From Deltaproteobacteria bacterium (lineage in GTDB: Bacteria > Desulfobacterota > Desulfobaccia > Desulfobaccales > 0-14-0-80-60-11): a stretch of DNA of 60,466 nucleotides. The stretch covers positions 1 through 60,466 of the forward strand of contig JAKAKP010000146.1 of NCBI GenBank assembly GCA_021813445.1. Reading direction: 5' to 3'. Below, piece after piece: positions 1 through 8,432 of the stretch (positions are counted from its first letter, which is position 1; each line of letters opens with the position of its first letter). Below the pieces are notes generated by a model that was not told the origin of the DNA, searched no databases, and saw only the letters and a list, made by a program, of their open reading frames with translations. Position numbers and translations under genes: made by a program.

Positions 1-43
1 TTGCTGGTTTTCCCTGCGAAAACCGGCACTATACCAAATTCAT

Positions 44-155
44 CTTGCCATGCAACAAACCGGCAGAATCGGCGGCGTTCATCTGCGTTTATCGGCGGTT
101 AAATATTAGCCGCCGATGCACGCCGGTCTTTAGGATTTGTTGCATGCAAAAGCGA
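44..155. repeat. Palindromic intergenic repeat
   Basis: The outer arms carry CATGCAACAAA (49-59) and TTTGTTGCATG (about 138-148). The inner part at 91-117 is a near-perfect 12-bp hairpin reading ATCGGCGG and CCGCCGAT around an AT-rich loop. No T tract follows on either strand, so this reads as a dispersed repeat and not a terminator. It lies downstream of yggS. Confidence 0.6.
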
Positions 156-163
156 ACTTGATA

Positions 164-847
164 TTACCCCCGCCTGCCGAAAATGGCGGTGCCGACGCGC
201 ACCAGGGTGGCTCCTTCCTCGATGGCCGTTTCGAAATCGCCGGACATGCCCATGGAGAGTTCGGGCAGAGGGCAGATGTTGAGTTGCAGCAGCCGCTCCC
301 GCAGTTCCCGTAAGCCCCGGAAATAGGGGCGCACGGCTTCCGGGTCGTCCAGCCAGGGGGGCAGGGTCATCAGGCCCGCCACCCGCAGATGGGGCAGACG
401 GGCGGTTTCCCGCAGCAGGTCCGGCATGGCCGCCGGCGGGGCCCCGGACTTGGTTTCCTCCCCGGCCAGGTTGACCTGGAGGAGAATCTCTTGAATTTTG
501 CCCGCCTGGGCCGCGGCCCGCTCCAGAGCCTGGGCCAGGTTAGAACGGTCCACTGAGTGGATCAGGTGGAAGAGTGCCACCGCGGCCTTGGCCTTATTGC
601 TTTGCAGGTGGCCGATAAAATGCCACTGGGCGCCCGGTCCCAGGGCCTCGATCTTGCCCCGGGCCTCCTGGAGATAGTTTTCCCCGAAGATTTTTTGTCC
701 TGCAGCCAAAGCCTCTTTAATCCGCGTTACGTCCACGGTCTTGCTCACCGCCACCAGTTTCACCGCGGCCGGGTCCCGCCCGACCTTCCGGGCCGCGGCC
801 GCGATGCGGCGTCTGACCTCCTCCAGGTTGTGGGCGATTTGGGTCAT
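164..847 (-). CDS. yggS: YggS/PROSC-family pyridoxal phosphate homeostasis protein
   Basis: This is a cytoplasmic PLP-binding alanine-racemase-fold protein of the YggS (PROSC/PLPBP) family, which buffers free pyridoxal 5'-phosphate and affects amino-acid metabolism. Family signatures are present in order: KLVAVSKT with the PLP lysine near residue 36, FGENYLQEA, WHFIGHLQSNK, LQVNLAGEETKSG, LRVAGLMTLPP, LSMGMSGDFETAIEEGATLVRVGTAIFG at the C-terminus (key part SMGMSGDFE and VRVGTAIFG). The length (about 227 residues) is normal. I chose the ATG at 847 because it gives the usual family N-terminus (MTQIAHNLEEVRRRI); an in-frame ATG lies at 865. Neither has a strong ribosome binding site. The family assignment is firm; the exact start is not. 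Confidence 0.93.
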   Translation of the reverse strand: MTQIAHNLEEVRRRIAAAARKVGRDPAAVKLVAVSKTVDVTRIKEALAAGQKIFGENYLQEARGKIEALGPGAQWHFIGHLQSNKAKAAVALFHLIHSVDRSNLAQALERAAAQAGKIQEILLQVNLAGEETKSGAPPAAMPDLLRETARLPHLRVAGLMTLPPWLDDPEAVRPYFRGLRELRERLLQLNICPLPELSMGMSGDFETAIEEGATLVRVGTAIFGRRG

Positions 848-865
848 AATGGGTCGCAGGGGCAT

Positions 866-1218
866 AGCCTGCTATGCCCCTGCCTTGTACAGTTTCAGGT
901 TCCAGGTTCCAGGTTCCAAGTCGGTGGGGCGGCCGTCCCTGGCCGCCGGACGCCTGGCGGGCACGGAGGCCCGCCCCACCTGATCTTTTCATAATTTGCG
1001 GATGGTCCGAAAGCCCATGAATGACTGCTCCGAAAAGTTCTTTGTTTTGGCGGACCAGGCTTTCCAGCCTGGGCGGTTCCAGGGCGGGCGAGACGCCCGC
1101 CCCTACGCCTTTTGCAATTTGCAGTTGAGCCAAAGGCTTAGGTTCAACTGCTTGCTATGATCCTGGCCTGCTGGCTGCATCCCTGCCTGCCAGGAATCGG
1201 GGCACAGCAAGCTGGCCC
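866..1218. other. Gene-free interval filled with short palindromic repeats
   Basis: The 350-bp gap between tatD and yggS holds no convincing gene. It contains oligo-repeats of the type GTTCCAGGTTCCAGG (about 890-918), the palindromes GGCGGGCACGGAGGCCCGCC (about 956-976) and GGGCGGGCGAGACGCCCGCC (1083-1102), and a module around 985-1040 (CATAATTTGCGG ... GAAAAGTTC) that recurs near 59938-59990 at the far end of the window. Confidence 0.6.
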
Positions 1219-2019
1219 CTACATGTCTTTCAAAATATCCTGTTCCTTCAGGCCGAAGGCCCGGAGGCTGTTCTCCCAGGTGGCCCGGGCCAGCTCTTCC
1301 AGGCTGAGGCCCCGGACCTCCGCCACTTGCCGGGCGGTGGCCGCCACGTAGGCGGGTTCGTTGCGTTTCCCCCGCCAGGGCTGGGGCGGGAGATAGGGGC
1401 AGTCGGTTTCCACCAGGATGCGGTCCAGGGGCATTTTGCGGGCCACTTCCCGGAGGGCCTCGGCCTTGGGGTAAGTGACAGGGCCGGCGAAAGAGAGATA
1501 AAACCCCAGGTCCAGGAAGGACTGGGCTTCCTGCCAGTTGCCGCTGAAACAGTGCATCACGCCGCCGGGCAGTTGGGCCCGGGCCTCCTGGAGGACCTTC
1601 AGGGTCGCGGCGGTGGCCTCCCGGGTGTGGATGACCACGATTTTTTGCAGGGCTCCGGCCCATTCCAGCTGTTTGCGGAACCAACGCTTCTGGGTCTCCT
1701 CCGGGGAGCGGCGGCGGTAGAAATCCAGGCCGATTTCGCCCACGGCCACCACCAGGGGATCGGCGGCCAGGGGAGCCAGGGCCTCCAAATCTCCGTCTTT
1801 CAGGGCCGCGGCCCCGTGGGGATGAACGCCGATGGTGGCCCGGAGACCGGGGTAGCGGCGGGCGGTGGCCAAGGCCTGGCGGGAGTTCTCCAGGCCGATG
1901 CCGACGTTGATGATCAGCTCCACCCCGGCGGTCCGGGCGCGGTCGAGAACCGCGTCCCGGTCAGGGGCAATTTCCGGGAGGTCCAAATGGGCGTGGGTGT
2001 CGGCCAGACGGATGGTCAT
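1219..2019 (-). CDS. tatD: TatD-family metal-dependent hydrolase/DNase
   Basis: A cytoplasmic TIM-barrel metallohydrolase of the TatD family (266 residues, usual length), whose characterised members are 3'-5' exonucleases or deoxyribonucleases. Metal ligands and motifs are in place: DTHAHLD at 7-13, GVHPH near 64-68, GEIGLDFY at 94-101 with the bridging Glu95, VIHTRE, MHCFSG and ETDCPYL. The DNA-repair or quality-control substrate cannot be told from sequence. It is divergent from the glycosidase-like gene at 2094, leaving about 75 bp that must hold both promoters. yggS follows downstream, but the repeat-rich 350-bp gap argues against one transcript. Confidence 0.93.
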   Translation of the reverse strand: MTIRLADTHAHLDLPEIAPDRDAVLDRARTAGVELIINVGIGLENSRQALATARRYPGLRATIGVHPHGAAALKDGDLEALAPLAADPLVVAVGEIGLDFYRRRSPEETQKRWFRKQLEWAGALQKIVVIHTREATAATLKVLQEARAQLPGGVMHCFSGNWQEAQSFLDLGFYLSFAGPVTYPKAEALREVARKMPLDRILVETDCPYLPPQPWRGKRNEPAYVAATARQVAEVRGLSLEELARATWENSLRAFGLKEQDILKDM

Positions 2020-2093
2020 TTCTTATGCTTATAGACGAATATGGGTTTGCATGGTAAAATATCCGAAATTTCACCGGGCTGCAAGGAGAGGCG

Positions 2094-2927
2094 GTGGCTG
2101 CCAGGATTTTGGCCTTTTTTTTGATCTGCTGGTCATGGCTGGGCTCGCCTTGTCTGCAGGCCGGGGAATGGGCCCATAGCCCGATCCAGTGGCAGGCGTT
2201 AGGGCGGGGGCTCAGTACTGCCGAAATCCAGGTGTTCCGGAAAGACCAGCCGGTGGACACCCTGGTCATAGTCAAGGCGGACCCGGCCAGTAATGCGTTC
2301 CGGGTGCAGCATCATAAGCCCCAAAGCATCACCGCCTGGCAGAAGGAATTGGGGGCGCCGGTGGTCTTTAATGCCAGTTATTATTGCCGCAACGCCCAGC
2401 CCTGCGGCCTGATCATCAGTAACGGCAAGCCCATCGGCCCCTGGCACAACTCCCAGATGCGGGGCATGTTTGTGGCCGAACCCCAGGGCCTGTCCCCGGA
2501 CATCCCCCGGGCCACCATCCTCGATCTGACCATCAGCCCCATCAATGTGAAGACCCTTCCCTGGGTCCAGGGAGTGCAATCTTACCCCTTATTAGTGGAT
2601 TCCAAAGGCCGCATCCGGGTCTGGAACAGCCCCAAAACTGCGCAGCGCACGGTCATCGCCACCGACCACCAGGGTAATATTCTGGTTCTAAATACCAATG
2701 ACGCCTATTTTACCCTGTATGACCTGGCCCTCTTCCTAAAGGCAAGCTCCCTGGATATTGATACGGCCCTCAACCTGGATGGAGGTAGCGAGGCCCAGCT
2801 CTATATCAAGACCAAAGACTTCGAGAAGTTTTCTCCTTCCTCCTGGGATAGCCGCCTCGGCAGTCTCCTGGACCAGCCGAAATTTTGGCTGCCCACGGTA
2901 GTGGCCATTTTCTCCCGGCAGGAATAA
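2094..2927 (+). CDS. Secreted phosphodiester glycosidase (NAGPA/DUF2233) family protein
   Basis: The protein begins with a signal peptide (hydrophobic LAFFLICWSWLG, cleavage expected after the CLQA-like site near residue 22), so it is exported. The body fits the NAGPA/DUF2233 phosphodiester glycosidase domain: VVFNASYYCRN, then QRTVIATD, and the hallmark ALNLDGGSEAQL near residue 230, where the NLDGG turn carries catalytic and metal residues in the family. The natural substrate is unknown; relatives act on sugar phosphodiesters or cell-wall polymers. Start is GTG at 2094, supported by a good AAGGAGAG site 5-8 bases upstream. The next gene begins 5 bases after its stop, so the two are probably co-transcribed. 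Confidence 0.85.
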   Translation: MAARILAFFLICWSWLGSPCLQAGEWAHSPIQWQALGRGLSTAEIQVFRKDQPVDTLVIVKADPASNAFRVQHHKPQSITAWQKELGAPVVFNASYYCRNAQPCGLIISNGKPIGPWHNSQMRGMFVAEPQGLSPDIPRATILDLTISPINVKTLPWVQGVQSYPLLVDSKGRIRVWNSPKTAQRTVIATDHQGNILVLNTNDAYFTLYDLALFLKASSLDIDTALNLDGGSEAQLYIKTKDFEKFSPSSWDSRLGSLLDQPKFWLPTVVAIFSRQE

Positions 2928-2932
2928 GGAGA

Positions 2933-3595
2933 ATGGCGCGTTATCTGATCCTGGGAGCAGGAAAATTCGGGCGGTTGGCCCTGGAGCGCTTGAGCGGCCA
3001 GGAGGCGCAGGCCGAGTTCCTGGTGGTGGAGCGGGCCTCCCAGGCGCTGGCTGCGGCCCGCAGTTTGACCTCCGCCCGGGCGCAGTGGCTGGAGGCGGAG
3101 GCCGGGGCTTTTTTAGCGGAGAGCCTCAACCAGGCGGAGGCCTGGGACTGGCTGATCCCTGCGATTCCGGAACACGTGGCCTTTATCTGGCTGCGGCAAG
3201 GGCTGCTGGCGGGGACGGACTGGGAGACGATAGAGGTTCCCGCACTAGTGGCAACCCTGACGCCGCTGGCGATCCGGGGCCGGGAAGGTGAGCTTTACCT
3301 GAGCCGGGCCCGCCACCTCTGTCCCGACGATTGCGCTGAGCCGGAGGTTTGTCCCGTCACCGGGGAGCCCCGGGAAACTCCTTTATATGAGGAGTTGGCT
3401 GCTCTGGAAGTGCCGGGTTTTCGGACCGCGGTCATCTCCAGCCGCCAACTGGCCCCAGGAGTAGGCGGCTTCCCTCCCGTACGGCTGGCGGCTTTGGCCC
3501 AAGAACTGGCCGACCTGGGAGGAAAGGCCTTGGTCGCCACCGCCTGCCGTTGCCATGGGGTAGTGCATGCCCTGGAGCGGCGAAGCAGGGAATAA
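2933..3595 (+). CDS. Rossmann-like protein with conserved-looking cysteine clusters, function unknown
   Basis: Residues 1-30 read as a beta-alpha-beta nucleotide-binding start with ILGAGKFGRLALERL (a G-x-G-x-x-G fingerprint), resembling TrkA-N/NAD-binding proteins. After about 125 residues comes an unusual cysteine patch, CPDDCAEPEVCPVTGE (spacing C-x3-C-x5-C), and near the C-terminus ACRCHGVVHALE (C-x-C-H). These could bind a metal or an Fe-S cluster, which is inference. I do not recognise a named family. The start at 2933 is chosen for the AAGGAG just upstream; a longer frame from 2885 would overlap the preceding gene. Its 3' end overlaps the sigma-54 activator by 29 bases, implying translational coupling. 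Confidence 0.75.
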   Translation: MARYLILGAGKFGRLALERLSGQEAQAEFLVVERASQALAAARSLTSARAQWLEAEAGAFLAESLNQAEAWDWLIPAIPEHVAFIWLRQGLLAGTDWETIEVPALVATLTPLAIRGREGELYLSRARHLCPDDCAEPEVCPVTGEPRETPLYEELAALEVPGFRTAVISSRQLAPGVGGFPPVRLAALAQELADLGGKALVATACRCHGVVHALERRSRE

Positions 3596-4541
3596 ATTGG
3601 CCTTCCATTTTCCCGGAGTCATGGGCGCTTCTCCCAGCATCCAGGAGCTATTGCGTCTCCTAGAACTGGTGGCGCCCACGGACACCACGGTGTTGCTGCT
3701 GGGGGAGACCGGGACCGGCAAGGAGCTTGTGGCCCGGGCCATCCACGCCAACAGCCCCCGCCGCGACGGGCCCCTGGTGGTGGTCAACTGCGCGGCCCTG
3801 CCGGAAACCCTGCTGGAAAGCGAGCTGTTCGGGCATGAAAAAGGGGCTTTCACCGGGGTCGCGGCCCGGCGGGAGGGGCGTTTTCTGCTGGCGCACCGGG
3901 GCACCCTGTTCCTGGATGAGGTGGGGGAACTCAGCCTGCCGACCCAGGCCAAGATCCTCAGGGTGCTCCAGAGCCAGGAGTTCGAACCCCTGGGCAGCAA
4001 CCGCACCTTGAAGGTGGACGTGCGCGTCATTGCCGCCACCAACCGGGACCTGGAGAAAGCGGTGCAGGAGGCGCATTTTCGGGAAGACCTCTTTTACCGC
4101 CTCAATGTCTTTCCCTTGACCCTGCCGCCGCTCCGAGAGAGGCGGGAGGACGTGCCGTTGCTGGCCGCCCATTTTCTGGAGTTGTACGGAGCCAAGAACC
4201 ACAAGGAGATCAAGGCCCTGGCGCCGGAGGTGCTGCGGTCTTTCCAGCGCTATGGGTGGCCTGGTAATATCCGGGAATTGGAGAATATCCTGGAGCGGGG
4301 GGTAATCCTCTGCCAGTCGGACACGCTGACCCTCCGGGAATTGCCCCAGGCCTTGCAAGGTTATGCGTACTGGCCCGATCAGGAAGAAGCCGCGGTGCCG
4401 GACTGGCCGGAGCTGCAGCGGGAGCTGATCAGCCGGACTCTTAAAAAGGTGGCCGGAGACCGCCGCCAGGCCGGAGACATCCTGGGCATTTCCCAGGATG
4501 AGTTGGATTCAAAAATCCGGGCCTATGGTTTGGATTACTGA
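3567..4541 (+). CDS. Sigma-54-dependent transcriptional activator (AAA+), no receiver domain
   Basis: A bacterial enhancer-binding protein that remodels RNA polymerase-sigma54. All central-domain landmarks are visible: Walker A GETGTGKELVAR near 47-58, ESELFGHEKGAFTGV with the GAFTG loop that contacts sigma-54, Walker B TLFLDEVGE, sensor I VIAATNRDL, and RYGWPGNIRELEN. The C-terminus (ISRTLKKVAGDRRQAGDILG) is a Fis-type helix-turn-helix. There is no N-terminal sensor or receiver domain, so the protein is short (324 residues), like PspF, and must be controlled by a partner or by expression. The upstream Cys-rich Rossmann gene overlaps it and is a candidate partner, which is inference. Target promoters are unknown. 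Confidence 0.92.
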   Translation: MPWSGEAGNKLAFHFPGVMGASPSIQELLRLLELVAPTDTTVLLLGETGTGKELVARAIHANSPRRDGPLVVVNCAALPETLLESELFGHEKGAFTGVAARREGRFLLAHRGTLFLDEVGELSLPTQAKILRVLQSQEFEPLGSNRTLKVDVRVIAATNRDLEKAVQEAHFREDLFYRLNVFPLTLPPLRERREDVPLLAAHFLELYGAKNHKEIKALAPEVLRSFQRYGWPGNIRELENILERGVILCQSDTLTLRELPQALQGYAYWPDQEEAAVPDWPELQRELISRTLKKVAGDRRQAGDILGISQDELDSKIRAYGLDY

Positions 4542-4552
4542 AAGAGGGACCC

Positions 4553-5221
4553 ATGTTTTTTCCACCCTTGATTTTTTTGCTGATGCTGGCCTTTTTCCTG
4601 CTGGCCTTGATTCTTCTCCCCTTCCTGTTGGTGGGGATGATCGGAGAGGCCTTCATCAAACTGGGCCTGCCCCCCACCACCATGTTTTGGCTGTTGGTTC
4701 TGACTCTGGTGGGGAGTATGATCAACATTCCCATTTCGCAGCTGGAAAGCCAGGCCCTGGTGCGGGACCAGATGGTCTCCTATTTCGGTATGCGCTATCG
4801 GGCGCCCGTGCTGCGCACTCACAAGACGGTGCTGGCCATCAATGTGGGGGGAGCCGTGATCCCCTTGATCCTGTCTCTCTACCTCCTGACCAGGATGGAA
4901 TTATCCCTGTCTCTGGTCCTGGTGGTGGGGTTGGTGACTCTGGTGGCCAACCGCCTGGCGCGTCCAGTCCAGGGCTTAGGCATCGCCCTGCCGGGACTCA
5001 TCCCGCCGTTGGTGGCCGCGTTGGGGGCTTATCTCTTCTGCCCTCCGGAGCTGCGGGCCCCCACCGCCTATATCGCCGGCACCATGGGCATTCTGTTGGG
5101 CGCGGATATTCTCAAATTAAAGGAAATCGGCAAGTTGGGTGCACCGGTGGCCTCCATCGGCGGCGCGGGCACCTTTGACGCCATTTTTTTAAGCGGCATC
5201 ATTGCGGTGCTGTTAAGCTAA
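4553..5221 (+). CDS. DUF1614-family integral membrane protein
   Basis: A polytopic inner-membrane protein of about 222 residues. Hydrophobic segments lie near 3-30, 42-62, 95-115, 118-138, 145-165 and 195-220. The cytosolic or loop motif INIPISQLE followed by a conserved-looking histidine/threonine segment, and GADILKLKEIGKLG near the C-terminus, agree with what I recall of DUF1614. No enzymatic or transport function is known to me. It starts 11 bases after the sigma-54 activator with a GAGGG site, so the two are likely in one operon. Confidence 0.8.
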   Translation: MFFPPLIFLLMLAFFLLALILLPFLLVGMIGEAFIKLGLPPTTMFWLLVLTLVGSMINIPISQLESQALVRDQMVSYFGMRYRAPVLRTHKTVLAINVGGAVIPLILSLYLLTRMELSLSLVLVVGLVTLVANRLARPVQGLGIALPGLIPPLVAALGAYLFCPPELRAPTAYIAGTMGILLGADILKLKEIGKLGAPVASIGGAGTFDAIFLSGIIAVLLS

Positions 5222-5289
5222 GAACGAGGGGGGAGGGGAGATGGTGGACTTGGTCTCTCCATCTCGCCATCTCGAAGGAGGAAACAGCC

Positions 5290-5766
5290 ATGACAGAAAA
5301 AAGCGCGTCCAGGGGGCAGGAGGCCGCGAAATCCAGCAGTCTTCTGCAAAAGAGGGCCATCCTGTGCGTTCTTCTGGTTCTGCCCCTGGTACTGGGGGCC
5401 TGGAAGAGTATGACCGGCCGCACCATCAATCCCAACTATGTGGAGCGCATCCAGGACGGTAAAACCAAAAAGCAGGAAATCATGCTCTACTTCGGAGATC
5501 CCCAGGAAATCAAGCGGACCGCCGATGGTCTGGTGTACGTTTATAAAAGCTTCAAAGATGCCCCGGCCATGGCTTACCGCCCCGAAGACCGCAAGATCAA
5601 CCCCCAGTCGGACCAGCTGATGGTCATTGACGAGAATAGGCAGATTAAGAAAGCGCCCCTCAAGACCGAAGGCAAAATCCTGCGCTGCACCCTCACCATC
5701 CACTTTAAGTCCGATGGGGATACGGTCATGAGCCATGAATATAAAGAATTTAGGGATAAAGACTAA
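5290..5766 (+). CDS. Membrane-anchored BamE/SmpA-like domain protein
   Basis: A single N-terminal hydrophobic helix (about 24-38, AILCVLLVLPLVLG) anchors the protein; there is no lipobox cysteine. The remainder contains the BamE/OmlA-like pattern of a glycine-aspartate-proline turn followed by a beta hairpin (IQDGKTKKQEIMLYFGDPQE, then GLVYVYKSF), suggesting a small periplasmic alpha-beta domain. A role in envelope biogenesis is only an analogy. The ATG at 5290 follows a strong AAGGAGG site. It precedes folC by 15 bases. Confidence 0.7.
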   Translation: MTEKSASRGQEAAKSSSLLQKRAILCVLLVLPLVLGAWKSMTGRTINPNYVERIQDGKTKKQEIMLYFGDPQEIKRTADGLVYVYKSFKDAPAMAYRPEDRKINPQSDQLMVIDENRQIKKAPLKTEGKILRCTLTIHFKSDGDTVMSHEYKEFRDKD

Positions 5767-5781
5767 TAAGCGGAGTACTTG

Positions 5782-7077
5782 ATGGCGGCATTTACCGACC
5801 TGGCCCAGGCCACGGCCTGGGTCTTTGATTTACAGAAATTCGGCATCAAGTTCGGGCTCTCCTCCACTCTCAATCTCCTGGCCCGCCTTAATTTGGACCA
5901 CCGGCAAAGTCAGTATCTGCATATTGCCGGCACCAACGGCAAGGGCTCAGTGGCGGCCATGCTCTCAGCCACGCTGACCCGGGCCGGATATCCGGTGGGC
6001 CTGTACACCTCCCCCCACCTGGTGCATTTCCAGGAGCGCTACCGCCTGGGGGACCGGGAGATTTCCGCCCCCCGTCTTTTGGACCTGATCAACCAGGTGC
6101 GGGAGGCGGTGGCTGAGGTCGAGCCCCCCACCTTTTTTGAGTTTGCCACGGCCATGGCCTTTCTCTATTTTTCCCAGGAAAAAGCCTGCCCCATCATCCT
6201 GGAGACGGGCATGGGCGGGCGGCTGGACGCCACCAACATCGTGGAGCCTCTGGCCGCAGTCATCACCAATATCTCCCTGGACCACCAGGAACACTTGGGC
6301 GAGGGCCTGAAAACCATCGCCGGGGAGAAGGCCGGGGTTATCAAACCGGGAGTGCCCCTGGTCACCGGCGCCCGGCAAAAAGGGGTATTGGACCTTTTTG
6401 CCCTGCGCTGCCGGGAAGTTAAGGCCCCCATGTACCTGCGGGGCCGGGATTTCCGGGCCCAGGGCCGGTTCCGGGGCCGGTTTGCTTACCAGGGCCTGTT
6501 TGGGGAGATTAATAATCTGACCCTGAATCTGGTGGGACGCCATCAATACGGCAATGCCGCCCTGGCTCTGGCCGTACTGGAAATCCTGAAACGCCAGGGG
6601 TTTGAGATCGGAGAGGACGCCATCCGGGAAGGGTTGCTGCAGACGCGCTGGCCCGGGCGCCTGGAACGGATCACCCAGGACCCCCGGGTGCTCCTGGACG
6701 GGGCGCACAACCCCGATGCGGCCCGGATTCTGGCCCAGACCTTGATGCAGACCCGGGGCAACGGCCGCCTCATCCTGGTCTTGGGGGTCATGGCCGACAA
6801 GGACGTGGATACCATCCTGGCCCGCCTGCTGCCCCTGGCCCAGACCGTGGTCTTCACCCGGCCCCAATACTTCCGGGCCGCGAAGGTAGAAGACCTGGCC
6901 GCCCGGGCCCAGGCCTATAACCTGGAGATCATCAAGGTCCCCCAGGTGGCCGGCGCCATCCGCCGGGCCCAGGAGCTGGCCGGGCCCGGGGACCGCATCG
7001 TCGTCAGCGGCTCTTTATATACCGTGGGCGAAGCCAAAGAGTATTTCGAAGGGGTGACGGGAGACCCGAAGATTTAA
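5782..7077 (+). CDS. folC: Folylpolyglutamate synthase / dihydrofolate synthase (FolC)
   Basis: A cytoplasmic Mur-ligase-fold ATP-dependent ligase that adds glutamate to dihydropteroate and to folates. Motifs seen: HIAGTNGKGSVAAML (P-loop, near 45-59), YTSPHLVHFQERY, ILETGMGGRLDATN, ITNISLDHQEHLG, ITGEKAGVIK-like IAGEKAGVIKPG, and the C-terminal domain motif LLDGAHNPDAA, followed by VLGVMADKD. The length (431 residues) is typical. I place the start at the ATG at 5782, 7 bases after GGAG; a TTG directly in front (5779) would add one residue. Confidence 0.95.
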   Translation: MAAFTDLAQATAWVFDLQKFGIKFGLSSTLNLLARLNLDHRQSQYLHIAGTNGKGSVAAMLSATLTRAGYPVGLYTSPHLVHFQERYRLGDREISAPRLLDLINQVREAVAEVEPPTFFEFATAMAFLYFSQEKACPIILETGMGGRLDATNIVEPLAAVITNISLDHQEHLGEGLKTIAGEKAGVIKPGVPLVTGARQKGVLDLFALRCREVKAPMYLRGRDFRAQGRFRGRFAYQGLFGEINNLTLNLVGRHQYGNAALALAVLEILKRQGFEIGEDAIREGLLQTRWPGRLERITQDPRVLLDGAHNPDAARILAQTLMQTRGNGRLILVLGVMADKDVDTILARLLPLAQTVVFTRPQYFRAAKVEDLAARAQAYNLEIIKVPQVAGAIRRAQELAGPGDRIVVSGSLYTVGEAKEYFEGVTGDPKI

Positions 7078-7478
7078 GAGTAAGCTGTGAGCAGTAGAAA
7101 AGAAGATCAGCAGGTATTGTGTCTCAGAAATCAGCCAAATAATGAGTAAAAACTTTCCTCCCCACGGTGGGAGGGGGTTGGGGGGAGGGGGCGACTTGGA
7201 TAAATAGCTGTATTCGGCCCAAAAGACGTCACCCCCACCCCGACCCTCCCCCCTCAGAGGGGGAGGGAGAAAAGACCATGCAACTTTTTGAAGATATTTT
7301 GGGACATTACGTGATAGATAGTTTTTTACTGCTCACCGCTCACTGCTTACTGCTCACTGTCCTGAAAAGTTCAAAGTTCAAGGTTCAAAGTTCAAGGTTA
7401 ACTGCCGGTAACTTTGCATAATTTACGGGTGAGCGAAGAGCTCATGAACAACTGTTTTCAAATAATCGGAGGATATTA
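7078..7478. other. Repeat-rich 400-bp interval before the PfkB kinase gene
   Basis: No gene is supported. The region carries a G-rich/C-rich palindromic repeat (separate entry), stretches such as CTGCTCACCGCTCACTGC (about 7330-7360), and GTTCAAAGTTCAAGG tandem words (7370-7395), all of which recur elsewhere in this window. The last 40 bases contain the GGAGG site of the next gene. Confidence 0.6.
7184..7277. repeat. Dispersed 94-bp repeat, copy 1
   Basis: The stretch from GGGGGCGACTTGGATAAA through CGGCCCAAAAGACG to AGGGGGAGGGAGAAA is matched at 58889-58982 in the same orientation with only about ten differences by eye. The C-rich half can pair with the G-rich run just upstream (7152-7186). 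Confidence 0.8.
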
Positions 7479-8432
7479 ATGCAGATCTTTGTTTCCGGGT
7501 CGTTGGCATACGACCGCATCATGGATTTTCCCGGCCGGTTTGCAGACCACATCCTGCCGGAGAAGATTCATATCCTCAATGTCTGTTTTATGGTCAACGG
7601 CTTGATTGAGCGTTTCGGCGGCACCGCCGGCAATATCGCCTATAATCTGGCCCTGCTGGGGGAGAAGCCCGTGATCCTGGCCACCGGCGGTAAGGATTTC
7701 CGCCCCTATGAGGACTGGCTCATCCGCCTGGAACTGCCCTTGGGGGGCATCCGCCCCATTGCCCAGGAATTCACCGCGGGCGCGTATATCACCACGGACC
7801 AGAGTGACAACCAGATCACCGGCTTCAATCCCGGGGCCATGAAGTATCCTTCCGAATTTCGCTTTGACGGGATCGAGCCCCAGGACACCCTGGCCATCGT
7901 CGCCCCTGGCAACCTGGAGGATATGCTGGCTTATACCCGGGCCTATAAGGCCAGGCAGGTCCCCTATATCTTTGACCCCGGTCAATCCATCCCGGCCTGG
8001 GACGGCGCGGATTTAAAGGAAATGGCCACCGATGCCCTGGCCCTTATCGTCAACGATTATGAGCTGGAGATGTTCCGGAAAAAGACCGGCCTGGACGAAG
8101 CGGACATCTTGAAACTAACCCCTACTCTCTTGACCACCAAAGGGGACGTGGGCTCGGCCATCCTGACCGGCCAGGGAGAAGAAGCCATCCCCGTGGTCCC
8201 GGCCCCCCGGGTGGCGGACCCCACCGGCGCCGGGGACGCCTACCGGGCCGGCCTGCTCAAAGGCCTGGCTCTGGGCCTGCCCTGGCCCCTGGCGGCCCGC
8301 ATGGGCGCGGTGCTGGCCAGCTTCTGCGTGGAGCAGCAGGGCACCCAGGAGCACCAATTGGAGCTGGCGGATTTCTGGGAGCGCTACGCCGAAAACTTTG
8401 GCACTCTACCCGCGGCGGTGCCGGAGGGATGA
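7479..8432 (+). CDS. PfkB-family carbohydrate/nucleoside kinase
   Basis: A cytoplasmic ribokinase-fold kinase of 317 residues. The N-terminal GSLAYDRIMDFPG and the early FGGTAGNIAYNLALLG (PfkB signature 1) bind substrate; the C-terminal DPTGAGDAYRAGLLKGL (signature 2) contains the catalytic Asp of GAGD and the anion hole. The overall pattern is closest to adenosine-kinase-like or unassigned PfkB enzymes, so the phosphate acceptor stays open. The start has a GGAGG site 7 bases upstream. The downstream small gene begins within the stop codon, so the two are translated together. Confidence 0.88.
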   Translation: MQIFVSGSLAYDRIMDFPGRFADHILPEKIHILNVCFMVNGLIERFGGTAGNIAYNLALLGEKPVILATGGKDFRPYEDWLIRLELPLGGIRPIAQEFTAGAYITTDQSDNQITGFNPGAMKYPSEFRFDGIEPQDTLAIVAPGNLEDMLAYTRAYKARQVPYIFDPGQSIPAWDGADLKEMATDALALIVNDYELEMFRKKTGLDEADILKLTPTLLTTKGDVGSAILTGQGEEAIPVVPAPRVADPTGAGDAYRAGLLKGLALGLPWPLAARMGAVLASFCVEQQGTQEHQLELADFWERYAENFGTLPAAVPEG

